The translations under genes were made by a program, and so were the position numbers. A model generated the notes under the pieces. That model was not told the DNA's origin, ran no database searches, and saw nothing but the letters and a program-made list of their open reading frames with translations. A DNA stretch of 64,000 bases from Anaerolineales bacterium UBA5195. Its GTDB lineage: Bacteria; Chloroflexota; Anaerolineae; Anaerolineales; Villigracilaceae. Location of the stretch: contig DHVZ01000050.1 of the NCBI GenBank assembly GCA_002412925.1, positions 23,380 to 87,379 on the forward strand, read 5' to 3'. Each line of letters opens with the position of its first letter. Positions within the stretch are counted from its first letter, which is position 1. This document shows positions 17,721 through 25,946 of this stretch, one piece after another.

Positions 17721-17726
17721 TATAAT
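17721..17726 (+). promoter_or_regulatory. -10 box (TATAAT) for the PEP/pyruvate-binding gene
   Basis: TATAAT lies two bases after the gdhA stop. A leader of about 140 bases, containing a copy of the TCTCC repeat, separates it from the downstream gene. Confidence 0.45.
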
Positions 17727-17763
17727 ACTCACAATATCTTTTCAGGCCTCCCCTGTTCAATGA

Positions 17764-17832
17764 GGGTTTCCAGGATTTTCCGTGAAAAGAGCCGCATTTT
17801 GGGGTTCTACCATGGAGATTTCCAAAAAGCCT
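17764..17832. repeat. TCTCC palindromic element, copy 1 (short form)
   Basis: GGTTTCCAGGATTTTCCG, then GCCGCATTTTGGGGTTC, then CATGGAGATTTCCAAAAAGCC: the ends GG-TTTCC and GGAGATTTCC are inverted. It is colinear with the copies at 34.96, 38.47 and 60.06 kb but lacks the CCCCG-GGGG inner hairpin. Confidence 0.75.
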
Positions 17833-17867
17833 GCAATGAGCATGGGGAGGCAGAATATGTTTTTGAA

Positions 17868-20198
17868 ATGACTTTTACTCCGCCTGAATCATCCAAAATC
17901 CTGGATACTTATCTGCTGATTGCCCAGTATCCCATGCTGGCCTCGGATATCCGCCGCCAGATGCGAGATGAGCTCTTCCACCGGGGGATTATCACGCCTG
18001 AACGCTTCGAGGCGGAGGTGACCGAGAAAGCTGTGCTTTCGCAGCAGCGCGAGGGGATGTTCACTGCTGCCCAGAAAGAGGACGCTGCTCAATGGGAAGT
18101 CCGCTGGAACCGGGTGCAGAGAACCCTGACCGATTTCTACTTCGCCTACAACCTGCCGATTGAAATTCTCCATAACATCCTGGATGGCCTGGTGACGCAC
18201 CAGGCTAACGGCGGCTTGCCGGACCACAGCCTGCCATTCAACCCGGAACTTGCGCCGCTGGAAATGGTTCTGCGACAGGCTGAAAAGTACGAAGCGCTGC
18301 CAGACGACGAGCGCAAAGCCGTGGATCACCATCTGCAGGAACTGCGCGTGGTGCTGCTTAAAAGCATGATCAGCGACCAATTGGCCTTCATTCACATTGC
18401 CAAGCGTTGGTTTACCACCGCAGATTTCAATACGATTCTGAAACACCGCATCGGCACGGGGAAAGTCGGAGGCAAGGCTGCCGGTCTGCTGCTGGCCTAC
18501 AAAATCCTGCAGAACACCGCCCCCGAGATTTTTGACAAAATTGTCCTGCCACGCTCCTACTTCATGGGTGCGGACGTCTTTTATGATTTCCTGGCAGTCA
18601 ACAAACTGGAATTCCTGGATCAGAAATATAAGGCCATTGAACAGATCCGCGACGAATACCCCAAGATTCAAGAACGCTATGCCAATGCGCGCTTCCCCGA
18701 GGAGGTCGCCGATCAACTGCGTGATATCCTGCGCGAAGTAGGCAACACGCCTTTGATCGTGCGCTCTTCGAGCCTGTTGGAAGATAATTTTGGCACATCG
18801 TTTGCGGGAAAATACATCAGTATTTTCTGCCCGAACCAGGGCAACCTCACTGAGAACCTGCGCGACCTGACTCTGGCCATCCGCCGTGTTTACGCCAGCG
18901 TCTTCGGCCCGGATGCGTTAATGTACCGCCGCCGCATGGGCCTGCTGGATTACGATGAGCGCATGGCGATCCTGCTGCAAGAGGTGCAGGGACAGCGTCA
19001 CCGCCAGTATTACTTCCCGGCGCTGGCCGGTGTGGCATACAGTTACAGCCCGATTGTCTGGAATCCGCGCCTGAAACGCGAAGAAGGCTTTATGCGGCTG
19101 GTTATGGGGCTGGGGACTCGCGCCGTGGAACGCATGGCCAGCGATTACCCACGCCTGGTCAATCTCAGCCACCCACAACTACGCCCCGAGGTGATGCCAA
19201 AAGCCATCCGGTATTACTCGCAGCATTTTGTAGATGCGATTGACCTGGAGCAAAATGTCGTGACTACCCTGCCGGTCGAATCAGTCCTGGGGTCAGATTA
19301 CTATCCCCTGCGCTGGATGGTTTCGGTGGATGATGGAGAAACGGTGCGCCCGCCGCTTTCCCTCGGGCTTAACCTCGACCCGGCACAACTGATCTTGACC
19401 TTTGAAAGTCTCTTGCAACGCGGTACCTTTGTGCCATTGATGAAAACAGTTCTGACCCGCCTCGCGCAGGAATATCAACGGCCCGTTGATATTGAATTCG
19501 CTGTTTCGTTCATTCCTGGCAGCGATAAGTCGGAACTTGCTTTCCACCTTTTGCAATGCCGTCCGCAAAGCCAGTGGAGCGCAGATGGTAGCGAAGCCCA
19601 ATCCATCCCCACAGATTTGGCAGCCCAGGACAAAATTTTACTTTGCACACGGATGGTGCCTCAAGGGCGTGTGAGCCAGGTCGAATATCTTGTCTACGTT
19701 GATCCAAAAGCCTATCATCAACTGGAGACACCCGGTGATTATTCCGAAGTGGCCCGTTGGATTGGACAACTAAACAAGGCCCTGGAAGGACGGTCTTTTA
19801 TTTTGATCGGCCCTGGCCGCTGGGGATCCTCGGATGCCATGCAGGGAGTGCCCGTCACGTATGCCGATATCTTCAATACACGCGCCCTGGTGGAAGTGGC
19901 CAGCAACCAAGGCGGCTTCAGTTCTGAACCATCTTATGGGACTCATTTCTTTCAAGATCTGATGGAAACACAAATTTACCCGTTGGCGGTCTACCCGGAT
20001 GAATCCACGGATCACTTAAATTGGGATTTCATCGGGCAGTCTAAAAACCAGATGCCAAAATTTTTCCCTGAACAAACGGATGCCAGCCGCTGTGTCAAAG
20101 TTATTCATCTTCCAACCGAACGCCCCGGCCATTATCTGGAAATTGTTATGGACGGCCAGCGTGGATTGGGTTACCTGACCCGCTCCAAACCGGCCTAG
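17868..20198 (+). CDS. Stand-alone PEP/pyruvate-binding domain protein
   Basis: After a helical N-terminal region of about 180 residues, GTGKVGGKAAGLLLAYKIL and PLIVRSSSLLEDNFGTSFAGKY mark the ATP-grasp (PPDK_N) domain of PEP synthase and pyruvate phosphate dikinase. The phosphohistidine swivel domain and PEP-binding barrel of the full enzymes are absent. Instead the C-terminus has GPGRWGSSDAMQGVPVTY and PSYGTHFFQDL, a conserved module of unknown role. The longest frame starts far upstream in repeat DNA, so I use the ATG at 17868. A GGGGAGG site serves a four-codon ORF (ATG at 17857) whose stop overlaps this ATG, suggesting coupled translation. Reaction and substrate are unknown. Confidence 0.8.
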   Translation: MTFTPPESSKILDTYLLIAQYPMLASDIRRQMRDELFHRGIITPERFEAEVTEKAVLSQQREGMFTAAQKEDAAQWEVRWNRVQRTLTDFYFAYNLPIEILHNILDGLVTHQANGGLPDHSLPFNPELAPLEMVLRQAEKYEALPDDERKAVDHHLQELRVVLLKSMISDQLAFIHIAKRWFTTADFNTILKHRIGTGKVGGKAAGLLLAYKILQNTAPEIFDKIVLPRSYFMGADVFYDFLAVNKLEFLDQKYKAIEQIRDEYPKIQERYANARFPEEVADQLRDILREVGNTPLIVRSSSLLEDNFGTSFAGKYISIFCPNQGNLTENLRDLTLAIRRVYASVFGPDALMYRRRMGLLDYDERMAILLQEVQGQRHRQYYFPALAGVAYSYSPIVWNPRLKREEGFMRLVMGLGTRAVERMASDYPRLVNLSHPQLRPEVMPKAIRYYSQHFVDAIDLEQNVVTTLPVESVLGSDYYPLRWMVSVDDGETVRPPLSLGLNLDPAQLILTFESLLQRGTFVPLMKTVLTRLAQEYQRPVDIEFAVSFIPGSDKSELAFHLLQCRPQSQWSADGSEAQSIPTDLAAQDKILLCTRMVPQGRVSQVEYLVYVDPKAYHQLETPGDYSEVARWIGQLNKALEGRSFILIGPGRWGSSDAMQGVPVTYADIFNTRALVEVASNQGGFSSEPSYGTHFFQDLMETQIYPLAVYPDESTDHLNWDFIGQSKNQMPKFFPEQTDASRCVKVIHLPTERPGHYLEIVMDGQRGLGYLTRSKPA

Positions 20199-20249
20199 CA
20201 GTAGAAGCTCTGTTTGCGGGCACGGCGTTTTCAATCAGTTTTTAAAGCG

Positions 20250-20279
20250 GAGATCAGGTTTTACAAAAAGCCTGGTCTC
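20250..20279 (+). terminator. Terminator after the PEP/pyruvate-binding gene
   Basis: GAGATCAGG (20250-20258) pairs with CCTGGTCTC (20271-20279), allowing one U-G pair; a pyrimidine-rich TCTTCTTTTCT stretch follows. Confidence 0.6.
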
Positions 20280-20376
20280 TCTTCTTTTCTGACGAACGCA
20301 GAACATTGGGAGAAATGGCGGCTATCTGCTTTCCGCGCTTATTGGCAATTCTTTGAATCGGATAATCAATGTCCGT

Positions 20377-20382
20377 TATAAT
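20377..20382 (+). promoter_or_regulatory. -10 box (TATAAT) for the DUF5946 gene
   Basis: TATAAT with 14 bases to the ATG at 20397 predicts a leader of only about seven bases without a ribosome-binding site. Confidence 0.45.
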
Positions 20383-20396
20383 GTCTTTTGACTCAG

Positions 20397-20813
20397 ATGA
20401 CTGCTTGCCCCGAATGCGGCGCCCCAGCCTGCGCGGCCCGTTTCGATGAACTTCTTTTGCTTGAATTCAGCGACACGGGCTATGGCGCTGTCCACCACCT
20501 GACAGTGCCCGCGTACATGCTCCAGCACTCCAGCAAGCTGACCAGCGAGGGCTGGCTGCACATGCGCGAGCTGCTGAAAGAATTCCCGGTCGAAAATAAG
20601 CCGCCTGCCTTTATCCGGAAGCAGAACAAAGATTTTGTAGACAGTGGTAAGCGTAAATTCAAATTTATAGCGAAGGCTGGATTGCCAATCATCAGCAAAA
20701 CCACTTGGGCGAAAACCATTCTTGATGTACGCACAGATTCCGCCGAAACCTACTGCGCCGATGTGACCGAATGGGCAAGGTCGGTGCTGGATGATGCTGA
20801 GATAATCCAGTGA
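20397..20813 (+). CDS. DUF5946-like protein
   Basis: The 138-residue protein starts MTACPECGAPACAARFDELL, where the Cys-X2-Cys and a further Cys could bind zinc. HHLTVPAYMLQHSSKLTSEGW follows, with two histidines and a conserved helical feel. This corresponds to what I know as DUF5946; its function is unknown. A TTG three codons upstream would add three residues, but the ATG is preferred. A terminator lies upstream and metH begins 69 bases downstream with its own ribosome-binding site. Confidence 0.75.
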   Translation: MTACPECGAPACAARFDELLLLEFSDTGYGAVHHLTVPAYMLQHSSKLTSEGWLHMRELLKEFPVENKPPAFIRKQNKDFVDSGKRKFKFIAKAGLPIISKTTWAKTILDVRTDSAETYCADVTEWARSVLDDAEIIQ

Positions 20814-20882
20814 AAAAAACAACTGGCGGCACGATTTACAAACAAAAATCTGCGTAATCTGTGGCTAAAAACAGGAGACAGT

Positions 20883-23800
20883 ATGAACCGTACCTATACC
20901 AACCGCTCGTATCTCGACGCCCTCGAAAAGAAGGTTCTCGTTTTCGATGGCGCGATGGGCACCAGCCTGCAAAACCTGCATCTGACCGCTGAACATTTCG
21001 GCGGCGAAAAGCTGAATGGTTGCAACGATTACCTGGTCATCTCATACCCGCAGGCGGTCGAGACCGTCCACCGCTCCTTCCTCGAAGTGGGCGTGGATGT
21101 GCTCGAGACAAATACCTTCCGCGCCAACCGGCTGACGATGGCCGAATATGGCTTGCAGGAGCGCGTCGCCGAGATGAACCAGACCGCCGCGTCCCTGGCC
21201 CGCCGTCTTGCGGATGAATATGCCACCCAAACCGGCCAGCCGCGTTTCGTGGCGGGGTCAATCGGCCCGACTGGCAAACTCCCCTCCGCGGATGACCCTG
21301 AACTGTCCAATACTGGTTTCGACGAACTGGCTGACATCTTCCGCGAACAGGCTGTTGGCCTGCTTCAGGGTGGCGTGGACCTGCTGCTGATCGAGACATC
21401 CCAGGATATCCTCGAAGTCAAAGCTGCCATTACCGGTCTCCAGAAAGCCTTCGAGGAAACTGGCATTTATGTGCCGATCCAGGCCCAGGTCACGCTCGAT
21501 ACCACCGGTCGTATGTTACTCGGGACCGACATGGTCGCCGCGCTGACCATCCTCGAGGGCATGTCCATCGACGTGATCGGCCTGAACTGCTCCACCGGTC
21601 CCGAGCATATGCGTGAGCCCATCCGCATCCTCGGCGAACAGTCCACCCTGCCAGTCTCCTGCATCCCCAATGCCGGCTTGCCGCTCAACGTTGATGGGCA
21701 GGCCGTTTATCCGCTCGAACCGGAACCCTTCGCCAACGCCCTGCTCGAATTTGTCGAGAACAATAATATCTCGGTCGTAGGCGGCTGCTGCGGGACGACT
21801 CCTGCGCACCTCAAGCTGTTAGTGGAAAAACTAAATCATCATCCTCATCCCCAGCGTCCGTCGGTTGCGCTCAGTCGTCTCTCGTCTTCTATCTCGGCCA
21901 TATCCATGCGGCAGGACCCGCCGCCCCTGCTGATCGGCGAGCGTTGCAATGCCCAGGGCAGCAAGAAGTTCAAGCGTCTGCTGCTCGAAGAAGACTACGA
22001 CTCGATCCTGGAGATCGCCCGTGAACAGGTCACCTTCGGTGCGCACGCGGTGGATATTTCTACCGCCGTCACTGAGCGCCCCGATGAAGTCGAGCTGATG
22101 CGCAAAGTGGTCAAAAAGTTGGAGATGGGCGTCGAAGTGCCGCTGGTGATCGATACCACCGAACTGGATGTGCTCGAAGTAGCGCTCAAGACTGCTCCCG
22201 GACGCTGCCTGATCAATTCGACTCACCTGGAGGCTGGCCGCGCCAAAGCCGACAAGATTTTTGCGCTGGCCAAAACCCATAACGCTGCCATCATTGTCCT
22301 GACCATCGATGAAAACGGGATGGCCAAGACGGCTGCCAAAAAGCTGGAAGTTGCCAAACGGATTTATGACATCGCGGTCAACGATCATGGCCTCCGCCCC
22401 GATGCCCTCGTCTTCGATACCCTGACTTTCACGCTGGCCACCGGCGATCCCGAATTTGCCGAATCTGCCATCGAGACCATCGAAGGCATCCGCCTGATCA
22501 AGCAAAATTTTCCGGGCGTGCTCACCTCGCTGGGTGTCTCGAACCTGTCCTTTGGTCTAGCTCCGCAGGCTCGCCCCGCGTTGAATTCGATCATGCTCTA
22601 CCATTGCGTGCGGGCCGGGCTGGATATGGCCATTATCAATCCGGCGCATGTCACGCCTTATGCCGATATCCCGTCCGAAGAGAAGGAACTCTCTGAAGAT
22701 TTGATCTTCAACCGCCGCCCCGATGCGTTGCAGCGTTTCATCCAGCATTTCGAGAGTGTCTCACCGACCTCAGCTGAAAACACATTGGCCGACCCGACCG
22801 AGGGCATGACCCCCGAACAGCGTCTGCACTGGCGCATCGTCCACCGCCACAAAGATGGCGTTGAAGCGGATATTGATGAAATTATCAACCGTGGAGGTTT
22901 CCCCTCGCGGCATGAATGCGCCGTCCACACCCTCAACAACACCCTGCTCCCGGCCATGAAAGAAGTCGGCGACAAGTTTGGTGCTGGTGAGTTAATCCTG
23001 CCCTTCGTGCTGCAATCTGCCGAGGTGATGAAAAAATCCGTTGCCCACCTGGAAAACTACCTTGAAAAGGTCGAAGGCGTCACCAAGGGTACGGTTGTAA
23101 TCGCCACCGTCTATGGCGATGTGCACGATATTGGCAAGAACCTGGTTAAGACCATCCTGGCTAACAACGGCTATACAGTCATCGATCTCGGCAAACAGGT
23201 GCCCGCCGAAACCATCATCACCAAAGCCATCGAAGCCAAGGCCACGGCGGTTGGTCTCTCAGCGCTGTTGGTCAGCACCTCCAAACAGATGCCGCTGATT
23301 ATTAACGAACTCCAGCGCCGCGCACAAAAGATTCCAGTACTGGTGGGTGGGGCGGCGATCAACCGCCGCTTTGGGCGACGCATCCTGTTCACTGACGACG
23401 GTAATTCCTACGATCCCGGCGTCTTTTACTGCAAGGATGCATTCGAAGGCCTCGAAACGATGGACCAATTGATCGACCCGCAACGCAAGCCCGCGCTGAT
23501 GGAACAGATCCGCAAAGAAGCGGACATGGAGATGGGTCGCGCCTCCCAGGTGCCGGCCCACCGTCAAACGGAAGGGACGCGCTCGAGCGTGGTCCCTGCT
23601 CCGATCAAGGCGCCCCAGAAATGGGGTGCGCGCATCGTCAAGGATATGCCGCTGGAGATGGTGCTCAAGCATCTGAACATCAACGAACTCTATCGCCTGT
23701 CGTGGGGCGCAAAAAATAGCCATGGTCCTGAATGGGAAAAGCTGCAAAAAGAATTCAAAGCCCGGCTCGAGAAAATGACCAAGGCCGCGCTCAAAGAAGG

Positions 23801-24413
23801 CTGGCTCAAACCGCAGGCTGTTTATGGTTTGTTCCCCTGTCAGGCCGATGGTGACAGCCTGATCATCTACGACCCTGCCTCCGTTTCTGAATCCGTTTCT
23901 CCGCTTCGCCCGATGATGACTCCGTTGACCCGCTTCGACTTCCCCCGCCAACCCTACGACGATCACCTGGCCCTCTCAGATTACTTTGCCAGCCTCGAAT
24001 CCGGGCAAATGGATGTGGTTGGTTTCCAGGTAGTGACGGTTGGCCTGGAAGCTACCGAAAAATTTGACAAACTCCAGGCCTCTGGTGATTACAGCGAGGC
24101 CTATTTCACGCATGGACTGGCTGTCCAGACGGCAGAGGCCACGGCGGAGTACCTCCATCAGCATCTGCGCCGCGAAATGGGCATTCTCGAAGGACAGGGC
24201 AAGCGTTACTCCTGGGGCTATCCCGCGATTCCCGAACTGGAAGACCATCGCAAGGTCTTCGACCTGCTTCCCGTTGAAAAAGAACTCGGCATGTCCCTCA
24301 GCCCTGCCTATCAGCTCATCCCTGAGCAGTCCACGGCGGCGATTGTGCTCCATCACAAGGATGCCAAATATTACACAACTGGCGAATCCAGGGTCGAGCA
24401 GTTGATGAAATAA
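20883..24413 (+). CDS. metH: Cobalamin-dependent methionine synthase
   Basis: All MetH modules are present in 1176 residues. The homocysteine-binding domain (about 10-320) has FDGAMGTSLQ and zinc cysteines in LNCSTGP and GGCCGTT. The methyl-tetrahydrofolate domain (about 345-600) has GERCNAQGSKKFKRLL. The B12 cap and B12-binding domain (about 655-880) contain the axial-ligand motif DVHDIGKNL. The C-terminal reactivation domain (about 910-1170) has RYSWGYPAIPELEDH. It makes methionine from homocysteine. AGGAGA precedes the ATG. No cobalamin or SAM riboswitch is seen in the short leader. A glycosyltransferase gene and then the fused homocysteine methyltransferase-MTHFR follow. Confidence 0.97.
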   Translation: MNRTYTNRSYLDALEKKVLVFDGAMGTSLQNLHLTAEHFGGEKLNGCNDYLVISYPQAVETVHRSFLEVGVDVLETNTFRANRLTMAEYGLQERVAEMNQTAASLARRLADEYATQTGQPRFVAGSIGPTGKLPSADDPELSNTGFDELADIFREQAVGLLQGGVDLLLIETSQDILEVKAAITGLQKAFEETGIYVPIQAQVTLDTTGRMLLGTDMVAALTILEGMSIDVIGLNCSTGPEHMREPIRILGEQSTLPVSCIPNAGLPLNVDGQAVYPLEPEPFANALLEFVENNNISVVGGCCGTTPAHLKLLVEKLNHHPHPQRPSVALSRLSSSISAISMRQDPPPLLIGERCNAQGSKKFKRLLLEEDYDSILEIAREQVTFGAHAVDISTAVTERPDEVELMRKVVKKLEMGVEVPLVIDTTELDVLEVALKTAPGRCLINSTHLEAGRAKADKIFALAKTHNAAIIVLTIDENGMAKTAAKKLEVAKRIYDIAVNDHGLRPDALVFDTLTFTLATGDPEFAESAIETIEGIRLIKQNFPGVLTSLGVSNLSFGLAPQARPALNSIMLYHCVRAGLDMAIINPAHVTPYADIPSEEKELSEDLIFNRRPDALQRFIQHFESVSPTSAENTLADPTEGMTPEQRLHWRIVHRHKDGVEADIDEIINRGGFPSRHECAVHTLNNTLLPAMKEVGDKFGAGELILPFVLQSAEVMKKSVAHLENYLEKVEGVTKGTVVIATVYGDVHDIGKNLVKTILANNGYTVIDLGKQVPAETIITKAIEAKATAVGLSALLVSTSKQMPLIINELQRRAQKIPVLVGGAAINRRFGRRILFTDDGNSYDPGVFYCKDAFEGLETMDQLIDPQRKPALMEQIRKEADMEMGRASQVPAHRQTEGTRSSVVPAPIKAPQKWGARIVKDMPLEMVLKHLNINELYRLSWGAKNSHGPEWEKLQKEFKARLEKMTKAALKEGWLKPQAVYGLFPCQADGDSLIIYDPASVSESVSPLRPMMTPLTRFDFPRQPYDDHLALSDYFASLESGQMDVVGFQVVTVGLEATEKFDKLQASGDYSEAYFTHGLAVQTAEATAEYLHQHLRREMGILEGQGKRYSWGYPAIPELEDHRKVFDLLPVEKELGMSLSPAYQLIPEQSTAAIVLHHKDAKYYTTGESRVEQLMK

Positions 24414-24423
24414 CAATTGTGAG

Positions 24424-25926
24424 ATGATTAAAATTCTGCGCCCTGAAAACTTTTCGCGTATCGCGCCGATCATTCTGGTTGCCATTTGCCTGGTCATCGG
24501 CCTGCTAACGTACAAGGATTTTGGCATTAGCTGGGATGAGCCTAGCAGCTACCAGTACGGGCGAGAGGCGCTTTCGGTGTATGCGCACCCCGGCACCGAG
24601 CCAGCCTACACCGATAGCGATGGCTTGCTCCGGTATTACGGTGCGGCTTACCTCATCAGTGGCGCGGCGTTGGCCAGCGCCCTTGGTTTGCCGGTTTACG
24701 ATACTCTGCACCTTTTCAACTTCATCGTTTACCTGTTGGGCGTCCTCGCTTTCCATGTTTTGCTCACCCGCTGGGTTAGCCCATCAGCTGCATTCGCCGC
24801 CGCGTTATTGTTTGTCAGCCAGCCCTTGCTCTGGGGGCACGCCTTCATCAACCCGAAGGACATCCCGTTCATGACGCTTTTCATCGTCAGCCTGGTGCTG
24901 GGGTTTTGGATGGTGGATAAAATCGAGGACTCCACTGGCTGGCAGCGGATTCTGCTCCCGGTTGTTTCAGGCCTCCTGCTGGGATATGCGACCTCCACCC
25001 GGATCGTCGCCCCTTTGGCGGGAGTGATGGTCTCCCTCCTGGCTTTGTACCGTTTGCACCTGAGAGCCATTCCGTTTCTGGTCGTTTACTGGTTGGCGGC
25101 TGTGGGTGCCGTTTACGTTACCTGGCCCTTCCTGTGGCCCGACCCGATTAACCGTTTTCTCGAGAGTCTGCGGATGATGTCTGCTTTCCCCTGGCAGAAC
25201 AAGGTACTCTTCGATGGGATTTACTACAAAGCCAACAACCTGCCCTGGCGCTACCTGCCCAAGCTGATGGCTTTCCAGTTCACTGAGCCGGTTTTGCTCT
25301 TGAGCGCTGCCGGGGCAGCTGTTCTTGTTTGGAAGCTCTGGCAAAAAAAAGTCGATGCCGTTCTGCCGGTCATGCTTTTTATCTGGTTTGCCGCCCCGTT
25401 TGCGTGGATTGTCATTACGAAACCCACCATGTACGATAACTTCCGTCAGTTTTTGTTCATCATGCCGCCCATTTTTATCTTTTGCGCCCTCGCGCTGGAA
25501 GAACTCTTTAAACGGTGGACGAGTCCAAAAATCCGAATGGCTGCTTTACTCCTCGCCGCGCTCCCCGGCCTGATAGCAGGTCTCCGCTTGCATCCGTATC
25601 AATATGTCTACTACAACAGCCTGGTCGGGAAGGTGGCGGGCCGCTACGAAACGGATTATTGGGCCACCTCCTTCCGCGAGGCGGCTGAATATCTCAACCA
25701 GAATGCCCCGCAAAATGCAGTGGTCTCAATTGGCCCGTGGGGGCTGTTTCAGGAATTCCTGCGCCCCGATTTGCAGGTTGACCGCAGCGAAGTTTCCGCA
25801 AATTCCGACTATGTCGTTATTTTTTCCCGCTGGGATTATGAAAAAAATCCTGCCTTTACCGGTGAACCGGTTTATACTGTGGGGCGCGATGGCGCAGTTT
25901 TTCTCGTTGTCCAGCGCATGCCTTGA
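24424..25926 (+). CDS. GT-C membrane glycosyltransferase
   Basis: About 10 membrane segments are seen in 500 residues. The first loop holds FGISWDEPSSYQYG, the D-E motif of GT-C enzymes, and INPKDIPFMTL is a conserved loop of the family. The C-terminal 100 residues form a small soluble domain beginning near YETDYWATSFREAAEYL. It probably moves a sugar from a lipid carrier to an exported acceptor; neither is known. It sits 10 bases after metH and 20 before the fused MTHFR gene, so it is part of the run although unrelated to methionine synthesis. Confidence 0.8.
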   Translation: MIKILRPENFSRIAPIILVAICLVIGLLTYKDFGISWDEPSSYQYGREALSVYAHPGTEPAYTDSDGLLRYYGAAYLISGAALASALGLPVYDTLHLFNFIVYLLGVLAFHVLLTRWVSPSAAFAAALLFVSQPLLWGHAFINPKDIPFMTLFIVSLVLGFWMVDKIEDSTGWQRILLPVVSGLLLGYATSTRIVAPLAGVMVSLLALYRLHLRAIPFLVVYWLAAVGAVYVTWPFLWPDPINRFLESLRMMSAFPWQNKVLFDGIYYKANNLPWRYLPKLMAFQFTEPVLLLSAAGAAVLVWKLWQKKVDAVLPVMLFIWFAAPFAWIVITKPTMYDNFRQFLFIMPPIFIFCALALEELFKRWTSPKIRMAALLLAALPGLIAGLRLHPYQYVYYNSLVGKVAGRYETDYWATSFREAAEYLNQNAPQNAVVSIGPWGLFQEFLRPDLQVDRSEVSANSDYVVIFSRWDYEKNPAFTGEPVYTVGRDGAVFLVVQRMP

Positions 25927-25946
25927 TGGGTAGAAAGTGAATTGAA

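Noticed and set aside
20814..20882. Riboswitch before metH
   Set aside because: The leader is too short and lacks the paired elements of cobalamin or SAM riboswitches. It contains AATCTGCGTAATCTGTGGCT, which looks like a common intergenic repeat.
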